From contig MNCI01014538.1 of the NCBI GenBank assembly GCA_015680685.1, positions 792,141 through 856,140 of the forward strand: a DNA stretch of 64,000 nucleotides. The letters run 5' to 3'. Position numbers and translations under genes: made by a program. The notes beneath the pieces were generated by a model, which was given only the letters and a program-made list of their open reading frames with translations, did no database searches and was not told the origin of the DNA. The stretch is from Gnetum montanum (taxonomy: Eukaryota; Streptophyta; Gnetopsida; Gnetales; Gnetaceae). Shown in pieces: positions 46,390-57,689 of the stretch (position 1 is the stretch's first letter; every line of letters begins with the position of its first letter).

Positions 46390-46735
46390 TTTGTACATAG
46401 TAGCCACAAAGTTGGAAGGTAGCCAATGGCTAATGGCTGATTCAAATAGCAACACAATATGCATGGAACCAACTAAGAGTTTAACTTGTGCATACGTTGA
46501 AGGCATGGACAAAATTGAACAAGTTCATTTCCAAATCTCTAATGAAGATGATGATAGCTGTTGGGGAGAGTTGGAAATCCTTGATCACTTCAAGTAAGAG
46601 CCCTTAAAGCTTAAAACTTTACCAGCTGATATGGAGTATGCATTTTTTAAAAATGGTAAACTAGTCATCATTAATGTCAAACTTGCTCTTGAAAAAAAAA
46701 AAGTTGTTGAAAGAGGTGAATAAATGGTCAAAAAC
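46390..46735 (+). pseudogene. pol: Element F: PR-RT linker
   Basis: The frame 46391-46597 includes TICMEPTKSLTCAYVEGMDK, nearly the same as A (TLCMEPTESLTCVYIDSIDA at 478-419), and is followed by MEYAFFKNGKLVIINVK near 46629-46680. Stops separate the pieces. Confidence 0.7.
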
Positions 46736-47690
46736 CATTGCTTGGTCATATCCAAAGCTAACAGGAATCAATCCAAGGATATGCCAGCATTGCATCTACA
46801 CTGTCCTGGCCATGAAGCCTAAAAGGTAGCCACAGAGGTGGCTGAATCCAAAATTAAAGTAAATCATCAAGGAGGAAATAGAGAAACTCCTCATTAAAGT
46901 AAATCATCATAGATAGTAAGTGGGTTAGCCCACTCATAATTGTATTGAAGAATGATGGAAAATGGTAGGGCTGGATCAACTTTAGGCTACTGAATATGGC
47001 AACATTTAAGGATCCCTTTACTTTGCCAATTGTGGATCAAGTATTAGACATCATATCTAGGCATTGTTATTATAGCTTTTTGGATGGTTATAGTGGCTAT
47101 AACCAAATCTAGATTGCACCCAAAGATCAAGCCAAGATAACATTCACAAGTCCCTAGGAGACTTTTGCATATTGTAAGATGTTATTTGATCTGTGCAATG
47201 CCCCTACAACATTTTAGTGCTTGGTCCCTAGTATCTTTCAATAGCAAATCAATAGTGGTGTTGAAGTCTTCATGGATGAAATTTCCACCTATGGAGCTAC
47301 CATTGAGCAAGCCTTGGACTGACCAGAGCAAGTGCTAAAGAGATGTGTAGGAACAAACCTATGGCTCAACTAGCAAAAAAGCAATTTCATGGTCTAAGAA
47401 GGCATTGTTCTAGGAAATCAAATTTTGTAGAAAGGGATTGAAGTAGACCCAGAAAAGATAAGGTTCATTCAAGGAATAACATGCCAACCAGAGACCATTA
47501 AAGATGTTTAGTCGTTCCATGGACACACTGGTTACTACTGACAATTTATTAAGAATTTCTCTAAGATTGCAAAGCCATTGGTAGAACTTACAAAGAAAGA
47601 TGCACCTTTCATTTAGACCAAGGAATGTGCACATGCATTCCAATAATTAAAGGAGAATCATGGAAACACCAATCCTACAAGCACCAAATT
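46736..47690 (+). pseudogene. pol: Element F: reverse transcriptase with altered active site
   Basis: Pieces of RT fingers and palm are readable on plus across frames: W-I-N-F-R-L-L-N near 46975, YSGYNQI-like at 47090, then EVFMDEISTYG near 47265. The catalytic FMDD has become FMDE, losing the second Asp. The connection (near 47440-47680) has GIEVDPEKI-like and T-K-K-D-A-P-F blocks. Stops and frame changes occur about every 50-100 bases. Confidence 0.75.
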
Positions 47691-48055
47691 GGTCCAAACC
47701 ATTCCATTTCATGACAAACGCATCTAACTATGCTTTGGGAGTAGTGCTCATGCAAATGGATGATAAGAAACATCCATATTATATCCATTGCATGAGTAGA
47801 AGCATTGTGGGGGCATAGTTTAATTACACCACCATAGAGAAAGAATTAATGGTAATGGTGTATGCGCTAGAAAAGTTTAGAAACTATGTGCTTGGTTATA
47901 AAGTGTTTATACATATGAACCATAGTGCAATTCACTTCCTTTTGAATAAGCCAATAATGAGCCCTCATGTCATATGGTGGCTTGTGATTTTGCAAGAATT
48001 CAATCTCACTATGGTAGATCAAAAAGGAACCAATAATGTGGTCACCAAGAATTAA
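47690..48055 (+). pseudogene. pol: Element F: RNase H
   Basis: The reading starts with FMTNASNYALGVVLMQMDDK near 47710, then YTTIEKELMVMVYALEKFRN (47825-47885), VFIHMNHSAIHFLLNKP and IWWLVILQEFNLTMVDQKGT, ending NNVVTKN where other copies have N-x-V-A-D-H-L-S-R-L. The first catalytic Asp (F-x-T-D-A-S) is Asn here. The frame 47849-48055 is open. Directly after it the sequence jumps into the C-terminal part of integrase. Confidence 0.8.
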
Positions 48056-48059
48056 TGGT

Positions 48060-48765
48060 AGAACATAAATTAACAACACCTTACCACCCCCAAGCCAACA
48101 ATCAAGCAGAGGTAACCAATCGGGGGATTGCAAAAATACTAACATGAACCATTAGCAAATATAGGGAGGATTAGAGTACAAAGATTAACGATGATCTTTG
48201 GGCTTATCATTCAACATGGAAACTTCCTATTGGATATTCTCCCTACGAGTTAGTTTGCAGGAAACTTCCAATGCTCCCAATTCAATGTAAGCTTTGTACA
48301 CCCTCAATGGCCTATGATCTAAACCTTGATCTAAGTTTAGCACAGAAGGAAAGATTGATCAATTTGAACATGGTAGATGAAAATCGCTTAGTGGCCCTAT
48401 CTTTGAATGAGGTGAACAAGGCATTCAGCAAGCAACGTCATGACCTTAGAATTAGGAAAGTAAAACTTTATCTAGGAGATAAGGTTCTTTACTGGAACCC
48501 CACACATGTACCCTAAAGGAAAAAATTCCAAACATTGTGGGAGGGACCTTATATAATTGATCAAACCTTTCCCTCTAGGGCCATGTTGATCTACAAACCT
48601 AATAGTCCAAATAAAAAGCAGTTGATCAATATCCAACAAGTGAAGCCTTTCCTTGAACCAAGATTGGCCAATGTAAATACCACCTCAATGAATGGACAAC
48701 CATCTTCTATTTTTTGGATTTCCTCCCTCCAACTCAATTGTGGGGGAGATAGCCATCCATGCTAA
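48060..48765 (+). pseudogene. pol: Element F: integrase C-terminal part; zinc finger and catalytic D,D missing
   Basis: The sequence begins at HKLTTPYHPQANNQAEVTNR, the block with the third catalytic residue (Glu), immediately after the RNase H end. The HHCC finger and the two catalytic Asp regions that should lie between are deleted. It continues with LAYHSTWK-like WAYHSTWKLPIGYSPYELV, an open frame (48271-48516) and, after one stop, LWEGPYIIDQTFPSRAMLIY, the GPY-type C-terminal module, ending at 48765. D keeps more of the domain. Confidence 0.85.
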
Positions 48766-48960
48766 CCATTATCATGGCCTCTGAGTTTCTTTCCCTTTTT
48801 GTTTTTTATGTTTTTGATTTTACAAATTTTTCTAATTTTACACTATCTTTAGTACCTTTAAACTTTCTAGATTATTTTGCACTTTCTTATATATTTTATT
48901 CTATTTTTCTTTATTGTATTTAAGTATGATATTTTCTCATTTTTTTCTAATAAATTCACT
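48735..48960 (+). repeat. Internal G-rich PPT-like site and T-rich tract after INT of F
   Basis: AATTGTGGGGGAGATAG at 48736-48752 overlaps the last INT codons. It is followed by T-rich sequence with repeated tttttgttttttatgttttt-type phrases to about 48960. D (18475-18285) and G (63572-63360) have the same arrangement on minus. Confidence 0.45.
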
Positions 48961-50858
48961 TTATTGTCACAGGACACAGTGCCACTATTGTTATTTATTA
49001 ATGATGGTTTATGCTTAATGAGTGATTATCAATGTCTAGTTTCTATTTTTGAATTTTCATGTCTGATGACTTTGACATGGTTTATTTTTCATGGAATAGG
49101 TAGTGATTCCATGTCATTTGACCATCCAATGAACTCTATGGTTTTCCTTGTTTTAGGAATTTGAGGTCTGTTTTCATTAAAGAAAATTTTAATCAATCAG
49201 TGACCTTGGTAGTTCCAGAATTAGGAAGGATTCAAAGGTTTGTAAAAGGTGTAACTTCAAGGGGACTCAATACTCTTTTTCCTATTCTTCTTGCTTGAGT
49301 GCTTGAGTGTTTTTCATGGACTTCTTACCATTCCATACTAGCCAATGAAAGGAAGAAAAATAACGTCGTTGCATGGTGTGGTTCCCATCACTCAAAAAAA
49401 AATAAAAGAAAAGAAAAAAATGATGGAAACTCAAAGCACATCCCTTTGACACAAATAAGTTCTTGCATGGTGTGGTTTCCATTTAAAAAAACAATGGGAA
49501 TTCAATGCACACCCCTTGGACAAATAAATGGGATACAAGCACTAGTTGTGGAACTCAAAAGACATGCACCTATGTTTGAAGGTTCCTTCTAACTAAGGCC
49601 CTCTCTCTCTCTCTCACTTCCTACTTCTCTCTCTCCTCTTTGTGGAATGATGGTTATCTTGTAGAGATACTCTTGTGTCTCGAGTGGGTGGATTAGTCTT
49701 AGAGTGTCAATGCGAAGTAACTGAAAGCATATGGTTTTGGTCTTGACTAAGGATGGAACTTCTTGAGTCATTTTAACCAAAAATTCTATAAGGATCTTCT
49801 TATGAACTTAATTTGAAACTCCATTCCACCCTCGCTAACATCCATCCATGTTGCCATAACTCACCTCACTCTTAGGTTCTATGTTATGTCCTATGTTTTA
49901 GTCTGATGTGTTGGGATTCTTGAATGGATTCTTTCAGTTTGGTCTTTAACTTATCATGATTATTAAATTGACTATGGTTCCCACAGACTCCTTAGTTGAG
50001 ATTATGCAAGGGCAAAATGGGCATGAGCATGGTATGGGAAGGACCCACTTGCATAGCTCTTGGCTTGATTAGTTAAGGTTCCTTACCTTTGACATTGCTA
50101 CAATCCTCTCTTTTGCATTTTCCATTGCATAAACTGCTCAGTACTCCATAATTTCTCATTACATTCATCTATTAAATCAAATTTTCTCCATTTTCTCAAA
50201 TTTATGAACTTCAATGCCCTATTCTCATGATCTCATACTATTCTTGGTCTTCTAAGCTTTGATTTGATCCCAATTTCATTGAAAACTTCCTTATATTTTG
50301 AAAGTTTGACCAAAGTCAATGAAAGTCAATGGTGATCAATAGTTTCATCAACATAGCCAACTGCATCACCTCATCGCAGTGCAAAAATACTATATATATC
50401 ACTACACAATTTGGAATTTTTTGCAATTTGCTCATAACACATGGAGAATTTTTGTAAATTTTCAGAGCCCAAAACATTCCAGAGCTCATAACTTCCCAAC
50501 CATTTGTTCAAACCACTCCATTTTTCAATCCTACACTTGTTGAAGGTAAGATCTTAATCATGCGGGCCACAAACCTTAAGGTTTCTAATGAATTTTTTTT
50601 TGAAAATTTTTCTAACTTCTCCAAAGGTTTAATAACCTTAACCATATATAAACATCAACTTTTTTTCCAAGATTAACCCTTCCAACAACCTCTGGGATGA
50701 ATTATTCATAATAACACATAAAATAAATGATAATTGAATTAATTAAATTAGCCATAATCACAACTTAGACAAGTGTAACTATTCTCAAGAGTTAATGTAT
50801 CCCAATTTTTTAAAGATTACACAATGACTGCTAATCCATGGTCTTATTGTAATTACAA
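48961..50858 (+). other. Element F: spacer between INT and the extra ORF
   Basis: 1.9 kb without convincing coding. It aligns by phrases with G minus 63350-62780 (gcatggtgtggtt, caatgcacaccccttgga, ctaactaaggccc). It has a CT microsatellite at 49600-49640. The short ORFs within it are not supported. Confidence 0.55.
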
Positions 50859-52885
50859 ATGGCACCTAAACAAAAACATCTACAAGAAGGAGAACCCTCA
50901 CAACCATGGGAGAAACAACCTAGAGCTAGATGGGGCTAGCAAGAATAAGGTCAAGAATTTCTAGAGGAAACCCATGCAATGGGACCTCTTCAAGAGGAGC
51001 CCAAAGTCGAATCTGTTTGATAGATTCCAAAGGAAGAAGTGCCTACAGAACAATCCCAACAAGGCGAAGTTCCTAGACCCATGCCAAGTCTTGAGATCAC
51101 TCTAACTCAAGCCTGCTTAGACATCATCAAGTCTCAAGAAATCTAAAGATTAGTTCTTTAAGAGATAAACTTTGGGCTATTTTTGGAGAAAGCACCAGAG
51201 GATTTCAAGACACAATTGCAAGCCTCTCCCATGTGGCCAGTCATCATGTCTAGTGGGTATTGGTACATGGAAGAGATCTATCTCTTCTAGAGTAGTCAAA
51301 GGCCAAGGTCAATTGTAAAAATCAAGAACATTCAAGTGTCATACCCAGTGGAAGCCATTACACAAGCACTAGGGTTGCTAGACATTGGAACATAGTTGGT
51401 AGAGATACCAACAAAAGGTGATCTTGAGGCAAAAAGGAAATGGACCCAACAATGCTATGGGGTGGATCATAATGAGTATCATGCACTCACATTAGTAGAG
51501 CAAATATATTTTAGCCTATCACCTCAATCCAACATTGAGGCCAAGCAAGGTGACTACTTTCTCTACTTGAGCATGCACTACTCTAAGTAGGAAATTTCCC
51601 ATTAACCTTCCATAGTTGATCTATTTGGAGATCGAGAAGTACTTCAAGGAGAATAAATATGGAGGGAAGACCTTGCCCTTTCTATGTCTCATTAGGAAAC
51701 TTTGCAAAAGGAGATGCATTGTTTGCTATTTTAATGATACTCTCAAGCATGCTTCCTTGGCCTCATGGGTAGAAATCATGAAAGATAAGATGCCAACAAC
51801 CACTCAAGAAGAGGAATTGCCACCACCACCACCCACTCAGGAGAAAATACCGAAGGCCTACACAATCCTTGAGCATCTATGTCAAATCCAAGAATAGCTC
51901 TTGAGTGAACAAGAACAATGAGCAAGAACAAGTGGGACAGATCCATCTGTGTATTGGCCAATAATGAGTCACCTTAATGAGGTGGCCTGAACAGTCAGCC
52001 AAATGGAGAGAGGTGGTCCCATTTTCTCTACCTGAAGAATGTAGCTACCTTTGAGGTTAGATCCCAATGCTTGAGAGGTGATAGTGTCACTAGCAACATA
52101 CCATCTATTCCAAAAAATATTTGGGAATGTTGCCACTTTCTCAATGAAGTTGGAGGAAGGTGAAGAGGCAACTATCTTGGTGATGCAACACCAAGGGTAA
52201 GAGATAGCAGCAGACGTGGTAGCTGACTATGTAGCAAAAGCACTAAATGCACCTGCGATGCCTGTACTAGACATATTTGCACTTCAAGATGTGCAAATGT
52301 CCATAGGCATAGTCAACAAGAAATTGAATGTAGCCCAATATGAATAGTTACTGGAACAACTAGTAGGAACTAGGAAACTGACTTTAGACATCTTTGATCT
52401 CCCAAAGAAAATCACTGCAACCTAGTCAGAGCTACTAAATGCAAGGGGTAGATGCATTATTTTGGAGGGGCAACTAGAAATAGCCTAAGAGAAAAATCAA
52501 CGCTTAGCCATTAAGGTTGCTATACTTTGTGCCCAACTTGCAAAACAAGAAATCCTTAGCCCAGCAGTGACAAGAGATGAAGCTATCAAACAGCTTCAAG
52601 AATGATTTTGGAAGGCTAAGGAGGAAGTAGTAATGGCCATCTTCAAATAGTCCATAGCAGACGTTAACACATATTCCATCAAAAAGGACTTAAATCAAAT
52701 GCACTAAGAAAATAAAGTATTAACCATTAAAAATCATCGCCTACAAAATGTTGATGCTTAGAGAGATCAAATGTAAGAATTAATTCTTCAATAGTAGGAG
52801 CATCTTGCCAGAGTCAACACTGAACTGAGGAAATTGGCCATGAACAATCGTAATCTATCAATGGAGGAGGTACACACCTTGTAAC

Positions 52886-53436
52886 NNNNNNNNNNNNNNN
52901 NNNNNNNNNNNNNNNNNNNNNNNNNNNNNNNNNNNNNNNNNNNNNNNNNNNNNNNNNNNNNNNNNNNNNNNNNNNNNNNNNNNNNNNNNNNNNNNNNNNN
53001 NNNNNNNNNNNNNNNNNNNNNNNNNNNNNNNNNNNNNNNNNNNNNNNNNNNNNNNNNNNNNNNNNNNNNNNNNNNNNNNNNNNNNNNNNNNNNNNNNNNN
53101 NNNNNNNNNNNNNNNNNNNNNNNNNNNNNNNNNNNNNNNNNNNNNNNNNNNNNNNNNNNNNNNNNNNNNNNNNNNNNNNNNNNNNNNNNNNNNNNNNNNN
53201 NNNNNNNNNNNNNNNNNNNNNNNNNNNNNNNNNNNNNNNNNNNNNNNNNNNNNNNNNNNNNNNNNNNNNNNNNNNNNNNNNNNNNNNNNNNNNNNNNNNN
53301 NNNNNNNNNNNNNNNNNNNNNNNNNNNNNNNNNNNNNNNNNNNNNNNNNNNNNNNNNNNNNNNNNNNNNNNNNNNNNNNNNNNNNNNNNNNNNNNNNNNN
53401 NNNNNNNNNNNNNNNNNNNNNNNNNNNNNNNNNNNN
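52886..53436. other. Assembly gap (551 N)
   Basis: A run of N. The left flank is the extra ORF of F; the right flank is inside LTR J. The open frame that spans the gap is meaningless. Confidence 0.99.
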
Positions 53437-53793
53437 TTAAACAACAAGTAATAAATAACTGTAAATAAAATCCTAATTAGCTTATTCCATGCACTACAAG
53501 GTTTATCTAAGAAGCTCGTCTTTATTGCCGTATATAAACTTGCAATGTTTGCTCGAATAAAGATCCATTCACTCTGGAGTTCCTACTATGGGCACATGGA
53601 AATTAATCTATCTCTGGAGTGGAAAAACTACTAGAGTTTAGCTACAGTCTAGGCCTAGAATGGGAAACAATGGAGAGCCACCTCTTATTTATAGATATGA
53701 TGGCGCACCATGATATTGCGAGGGATGCAATATCGTAACGGTCGCGATATCGTGTACGCGATATTGTAGCCCATGCGATATCACATCCCATTA
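53437..53793 (-). repeat. LTR J: partial minus-strand LTR inserted in the extra ORF of F
   Basis: The sequence is close to 61270-61600 of G: ttccatgcactacaaggtttatc, cgaataaagatccattcact, then cctcttatttatagat and ATATCG palindromes, ending near 53793 (CCCATTA, a mutated CA end). The rest of the LTR is in the gap. Because the host ORF resumes right after it, it is probably a solo LTR. Confidence 0.75.
53685..53783 (-). promoter_or_regulatory. LTR J promoter block: TATA plus ATATCG palindromes
   Basis: Minus CTATAAATAAGAGG (53694-53681) with upstream palindromes at 53711-53783, among them TCGCGATATCG and GTACGCGATATTG on plus. This is the best preserved set in the window. Confidence 0.55.
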
Positions 53794-54634
53794 ATGGGAT
53801 TGATACCTACAAAAAAGCAAATATCCACTCAAAGGAGTTGCAAATTAAGAAAATGACAGAGTACATGGAGTTGGCCAATCTTTGTTACGCAAACCTAGCA
53901 ATGCTAACAGCTAAATGGCCATGGTCAGAATTGGATAAACAATTGGCTAGCTCATATCTGCTATATGAGGCTAAGTTCAAGCACCACAAGGACACCAAGA
54001 AAAAGCTTGAGATTACTAACACTGAACTAGAAGTTTTTAGAGGGTGATTTAGAGATCAACAATATATTGTTGAGAACCTAGCCAAATGAATGACTACCAA
54101 GAGCTGAAGGACACAATTAGGGCATTTAACATTGAATGTAAACAATTCACTACTTGGGTTGTCAATGCCAAGGAGTTGTTTCTAATGATCTTGTGTCCTT
54201 GGGATGTGCCCATTCCAACTCACATTGGAGAAGCTATGTAGATGATGCATGATCCTAGGAGTAAGGAGGAGAAAATGAAAGCACTACTGGATGCTTTCCA
54301 CCTCCTTCCTGAAGTTGCAGTAGTAGCAGGACAACCACAACTACCTCAACCATTGCCAATGCGTGAAGTTGATGAAGGTTCCTCAAAGCCTTAGGACCAT
54401 TTGATCTTCTTCAACAAGCTTCATACCATTAAGGAACGTGTTGTCCAATTTCTGAAGAGTTATGTCATGGTGTTCAATTTTGTTTCTTGAACACCACCAT
54501 TTTTGTAATGTATTGATCTGTACACCCGGGCACTCTATTTTTTATTAAGTAAGTTAGTTTTTTTTGTTAAAGAAAAGTTAGTCAATAATCCCATACCTTC
54601 CTAATTTTTTAAAAGAACTCAAGGATGAGTTTTC

Positions 54635-54651
54635 ATTCAGTTGTGAGGGTT
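54635..54651 (+). other. Polypurine tract of element F
   Basis: AGTTGTGAGGGTT directly before the LTR start TGATGAG. The upstream context caaggatgagttttcattcag is shared with G (reverse of 61613-61640). Confidence 0.6.
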
Positions 54652-55583
54652 TGATGAGTCATTCTTGGTTGACTATCTCGACAAGGCTTAATCGATGCAA
54701 TTGACCACATTGATGAGGCCTTGTTGATGCATCTTATCTTACATCAACAAGGCCCAATTGACATAGTGTTTGTCTATTGCCTATCAATACATGCTTACTA
54801 GGCACATTTATGGCAATCCAAATTTCAGTAGGGGCGAAGCTCTTGCATTATTTCCATTTGAAAGTTAGAGTTTTTTCCCTAAGTGCCTGTAGTAGGAGTC
54901 ACTGAGTGTACAAATATTTATTCCAGCATTGTTGTACTTGAGCATGACAATGTGTGCAACAATAAAGATGAGCTTTCTGATAAACTTTGCAAAACTTTGA
55001 ATAGATTAGCTATTTTATTCATGCACTTATTATTTTCAATTATTTATTAAATTATTTCAATTAGTTATTAAATATTTTCCATTTATCACATTAATGAGGC
55101 AATTAAGAAAGATAGAGTACACACATAAGTACAACCACTTTGAGCATAACACATATTCACTTGGTAATCCCAGTAGCATTATTGCTTGGTATGCCCAATA
55201 GCATAGCACTTGGTCACCCAGCAATGGGTATATGGATTTAGGATGTGTACGGAAAGTGGGAATAGATATTCATGTTAGGATTAGTTAAATGATTAGTTAA
55301 GTATTTAATTTAAATTAGTTAATCAAATCCCTTTTTATCTACAATTCAAGCACCCAACTATAAAACATAAAAAATGATAAAAATCAAATGCATCAGTTAC
55401 AGTTAATCATACCAATGAACATCACAAGTTCAATTGGAAAGACAATGATTGACCTTAAGGCTAGATTCACTTTCTAAAGGGCTAGTACACTAGAAAGTAC
55501 AAAGTCCATGGAATTTGACTAGATCACGCATGAATGCTTTATGATTCATATGGTTGGGCATAGGGTAACCTCACTGCTCATCA
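54652..55583 (+). repeat. 3' LTR of element F
   Basis: A 932-base LTR that pairs with 42341-43225. It has a longer region before the TATA site with the repeated phrases tgatgaggccttgttgatgcatc and catcaacaaggcccaat, which form an inverted repeat. Confidence 0.92.
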
Positions 55584-55970
55584 GTGTTCATAATAGGAAA
55601 GATTCAATTATGCTTGGCTTACTTGATATTTTTACTTGAATAGCCTATTTATGTTGGGTGGGCTCCACAAGGTGCTAAAAAGGTAAAACATGAAAAATCC
55701 TAATATGTTAGTATTTAGGGCCTTAACACATATTTATGTTGTGAAGTCATGCTCAGCCCAACATGGAGGTCATGGAACAAGTTACAGGCTTCAACCATTG
55801 GAAAAGTACAACTATGGAAATTCTGTTTTGATTCATAGTAGTTAACAAAGCTTCATGTCATACCAGAACCATGGGCACTATTACCAGGAAACCTCTAGGT
55901 GCCAATAGATAGCACAAAATGATTAGAAAAAATTTATCTAAGGGTTTCTACATTAGGTATGTAGGATAAA
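55584..55970. other. Right flank of element F before the tandem array
   Basis: The first five bases GTGTT are the right target duplication. The rest is AT-rich. Phrases such as cctatttatgttgggtgggctcc suggest one or two further, more decayed array units. Confidence 0.4.
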
Positions 55971-57420
55971 TACATTGGCCAGTGTATTTATGTGAGAGGA
56001 AAGGATAAAATACCCACATAGAACTTTGAGTGACCTTCTAAATTTCCAACAAAAATCCTAAATCCTAGCCAAAGCCTTTGATATCAATAAAACTCTAGAA
56101 GGTAAGGCCAAAAGTGTTTGAACTCATCAATCATTATCTTTTATGTTAGAGTTGTAGAGCCTATACACTAGCTAGTGTTTAGGGAGCATAAAATTGTTAA
56201 TAGACTTTTATTTACCCTTCCATGTTACCCAAAAACCCTCACCTTGATACAAAACCCTAGGCACTAGTTTGGGAGCCCTATGGAGTAGAAAAGGCAATCA
56301 AAATGGCATCACCAACTAAAATTTTGATTTTTTTATACTAGGGAGACAAGATTTATACACTATCTAGCATATAGGATAGCATAAAAATTAAGAACAAGAC
56401 TTTTACCAGTGCAAATGACCTCAAAATGCATCATACTAGTTACCAAACCCTAGATGTAGATACTAGTAGATTTAGAGACCAAGAATCAAGTAAAATGACC
56501 CCACAAACTACAAAACTTATTTTATACACTAGGCATATAAGGTTTATACACTAGCTAGTATATAAAAAGACTATTTGGGAGTTTGAGTAAGCTTTTAACA
56601 TCCCAGATTACTCAAAATTCAAATGGGAAAGCTTGAGACCATAGAACCACAAGACAGTTATAATTTAACCTTGGTTAAGCATGGAAAATTCAAGTTCTAC
56701 CACTTTTACGTTGAGGCATTAGGCTTTTTACGTTGGCCAGCATATAGGCTAGCATCAAAACTATAAGACAAACTTTGGTTGACTCATTTTAACCTAGAAA
56801 AGTGATTTTTTGAACCTAAGACCTATGCATTACTCAAGAAGCCTAATGTAGCTAAAATTTCAAATTTTACAACCCATGAAACATTTTTTCAAACATAAAT
56901 ATGTTGGGGCCTAGGCTCATATGTTTTCCATCATATAAACTAGGGTGTGACAACTTACAATGGCTTCATTAACTTGAATCAACATCAAAGTTGGCTTATC
57001 TTCTCTATTGGACCATTGCGTTAACATCCAAAGGCCTTGATACCCAAAAACTAGTTGGAAGAAGCCCTTGTAATCAAAGTTTAAAAGAAATACACTATGG
57101 CCTTAGGAGAAATATGCTAGCTAGCATATAGGCTAGCGTAAAAATCATAAAGAACCTTTTTTCATGGCTCAAAATGACCATTTAGGATGCCCAAACCCTT
57201 TTACATCCTCTAGAAGCTATCATGAGAGCTCAAGAATTGCTAAAATTTAGTGTAGACTATCTACAAATGACATATCTTAGTTTCACATGTTGGCATACCA
57301 ATTCCCTACACTCGCTAGCATATGGGCATAGTGTATGAAGGTCTAAGCAAGTGGAACTCAATCCAGGGTTGCTAATTCTTAGCCTTAGAGACTTCGACAA
57401 GCACTATAATGATTTTGCCC
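55971..57420. repeat. Tandem array, about eight ~190-bp units with a GCTAGC...GCTAGC core
   Basis: A core of type tacactagctagcatataggctagcataaaaa recurs at about 55971, 56161, 56353, 56543, 56727, 56920, 57113 and 57303, i.e. every 184-193 bases. The units share further phrases such as ccaaaccctag and catagaaccac-like stretches but are strongly diverged. It lies between the antisense gene (interrupted by F) and the RT of E. Tandem repeats in non-coding parts are known for Tat-lineage elements. Confidence 0.75.
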
Positions 57421-57689
57421 AGTCAAAGAGGCCTCCCACCATGGCCTACTAAGGCCTAAAACTAGCAACATATGATCATGTTTGACCAAATACTATCTTA
57501 TCATGCTTTATTTGGCCTTTGTTTCACTATGCTTCAACCTTACTAAACCTTATTTTGCTCTATCTTTATATTATTTTACATTATTTAATAATCTTATCAT
57601 ACATGTGCCACTTAATGTCCTCATTGTTGATGTGTTGCACTAGAGTATGGATACTTAGGTGCAATTTAGCTTACTTCTAAGCCTGAGTG

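Larger units (their letters stand above)
50859..54490 (+). pseudogene. Element F: extra ORF downstream of INT (homologous to that of D), interrupted by an LTR and gap
   Basis: ATG at 50859 (MAPKQKHLQEGEPSQPWEKQ). Readable blocks: WPVIMSSGYWYMEEIYLF (about 51235), EITIPTKGDL-like EIPTKGDLEAKRKWTQQCYG (51402-51460), QGDYFLYLSMHYSK (51548-51590), LPFLCLIRKL (in the 51616-51897 frame LPFLCLIRKLCKRRC), SLASWVEIMKDKM, a PPPPP run, then helical charged sequence to 52885. After the gap and LTR J it resumes at 53838 with MTEYMELANLCYANLAMLTA, then YQELKDTIRAF and ILCPWDVPIPTHIG. D has the same order, so the product was about 900 residues. Its role is unknown. The position equals that of env-like ORFs in Athila, but I see no clear membrane anchor. 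Confidence 0.65.
42341..55583 (+). mobile_element. Element F: Athila-like element with internal deletion, solo LTR insertion and assembly gap
   Basis: Plus-strand element of 13,243 bases including 551 N. The LTRs are 42341-43225 and 54652-55583 (TGATGAGTCATT...CTCATCA), the PBS is at 43226 and the PPT at 54641. Target duplications are ATGTT (42336-42340) and GTGTT (55584-55588), one transition apart. The order is gag, PR, RT, RNase H, truncated INT, T-rich tract, spacer and an extra ORF homologous to that of D. The extra ORF is split by a minus-strand LTR (J) and the gap. All coding is broken. Confidence 0.92.

Noticed and set aside
52788-53447. 219-residue minus-strand open frame
   Set aside because: It is almost entirely the assembly gap (N translated as X).
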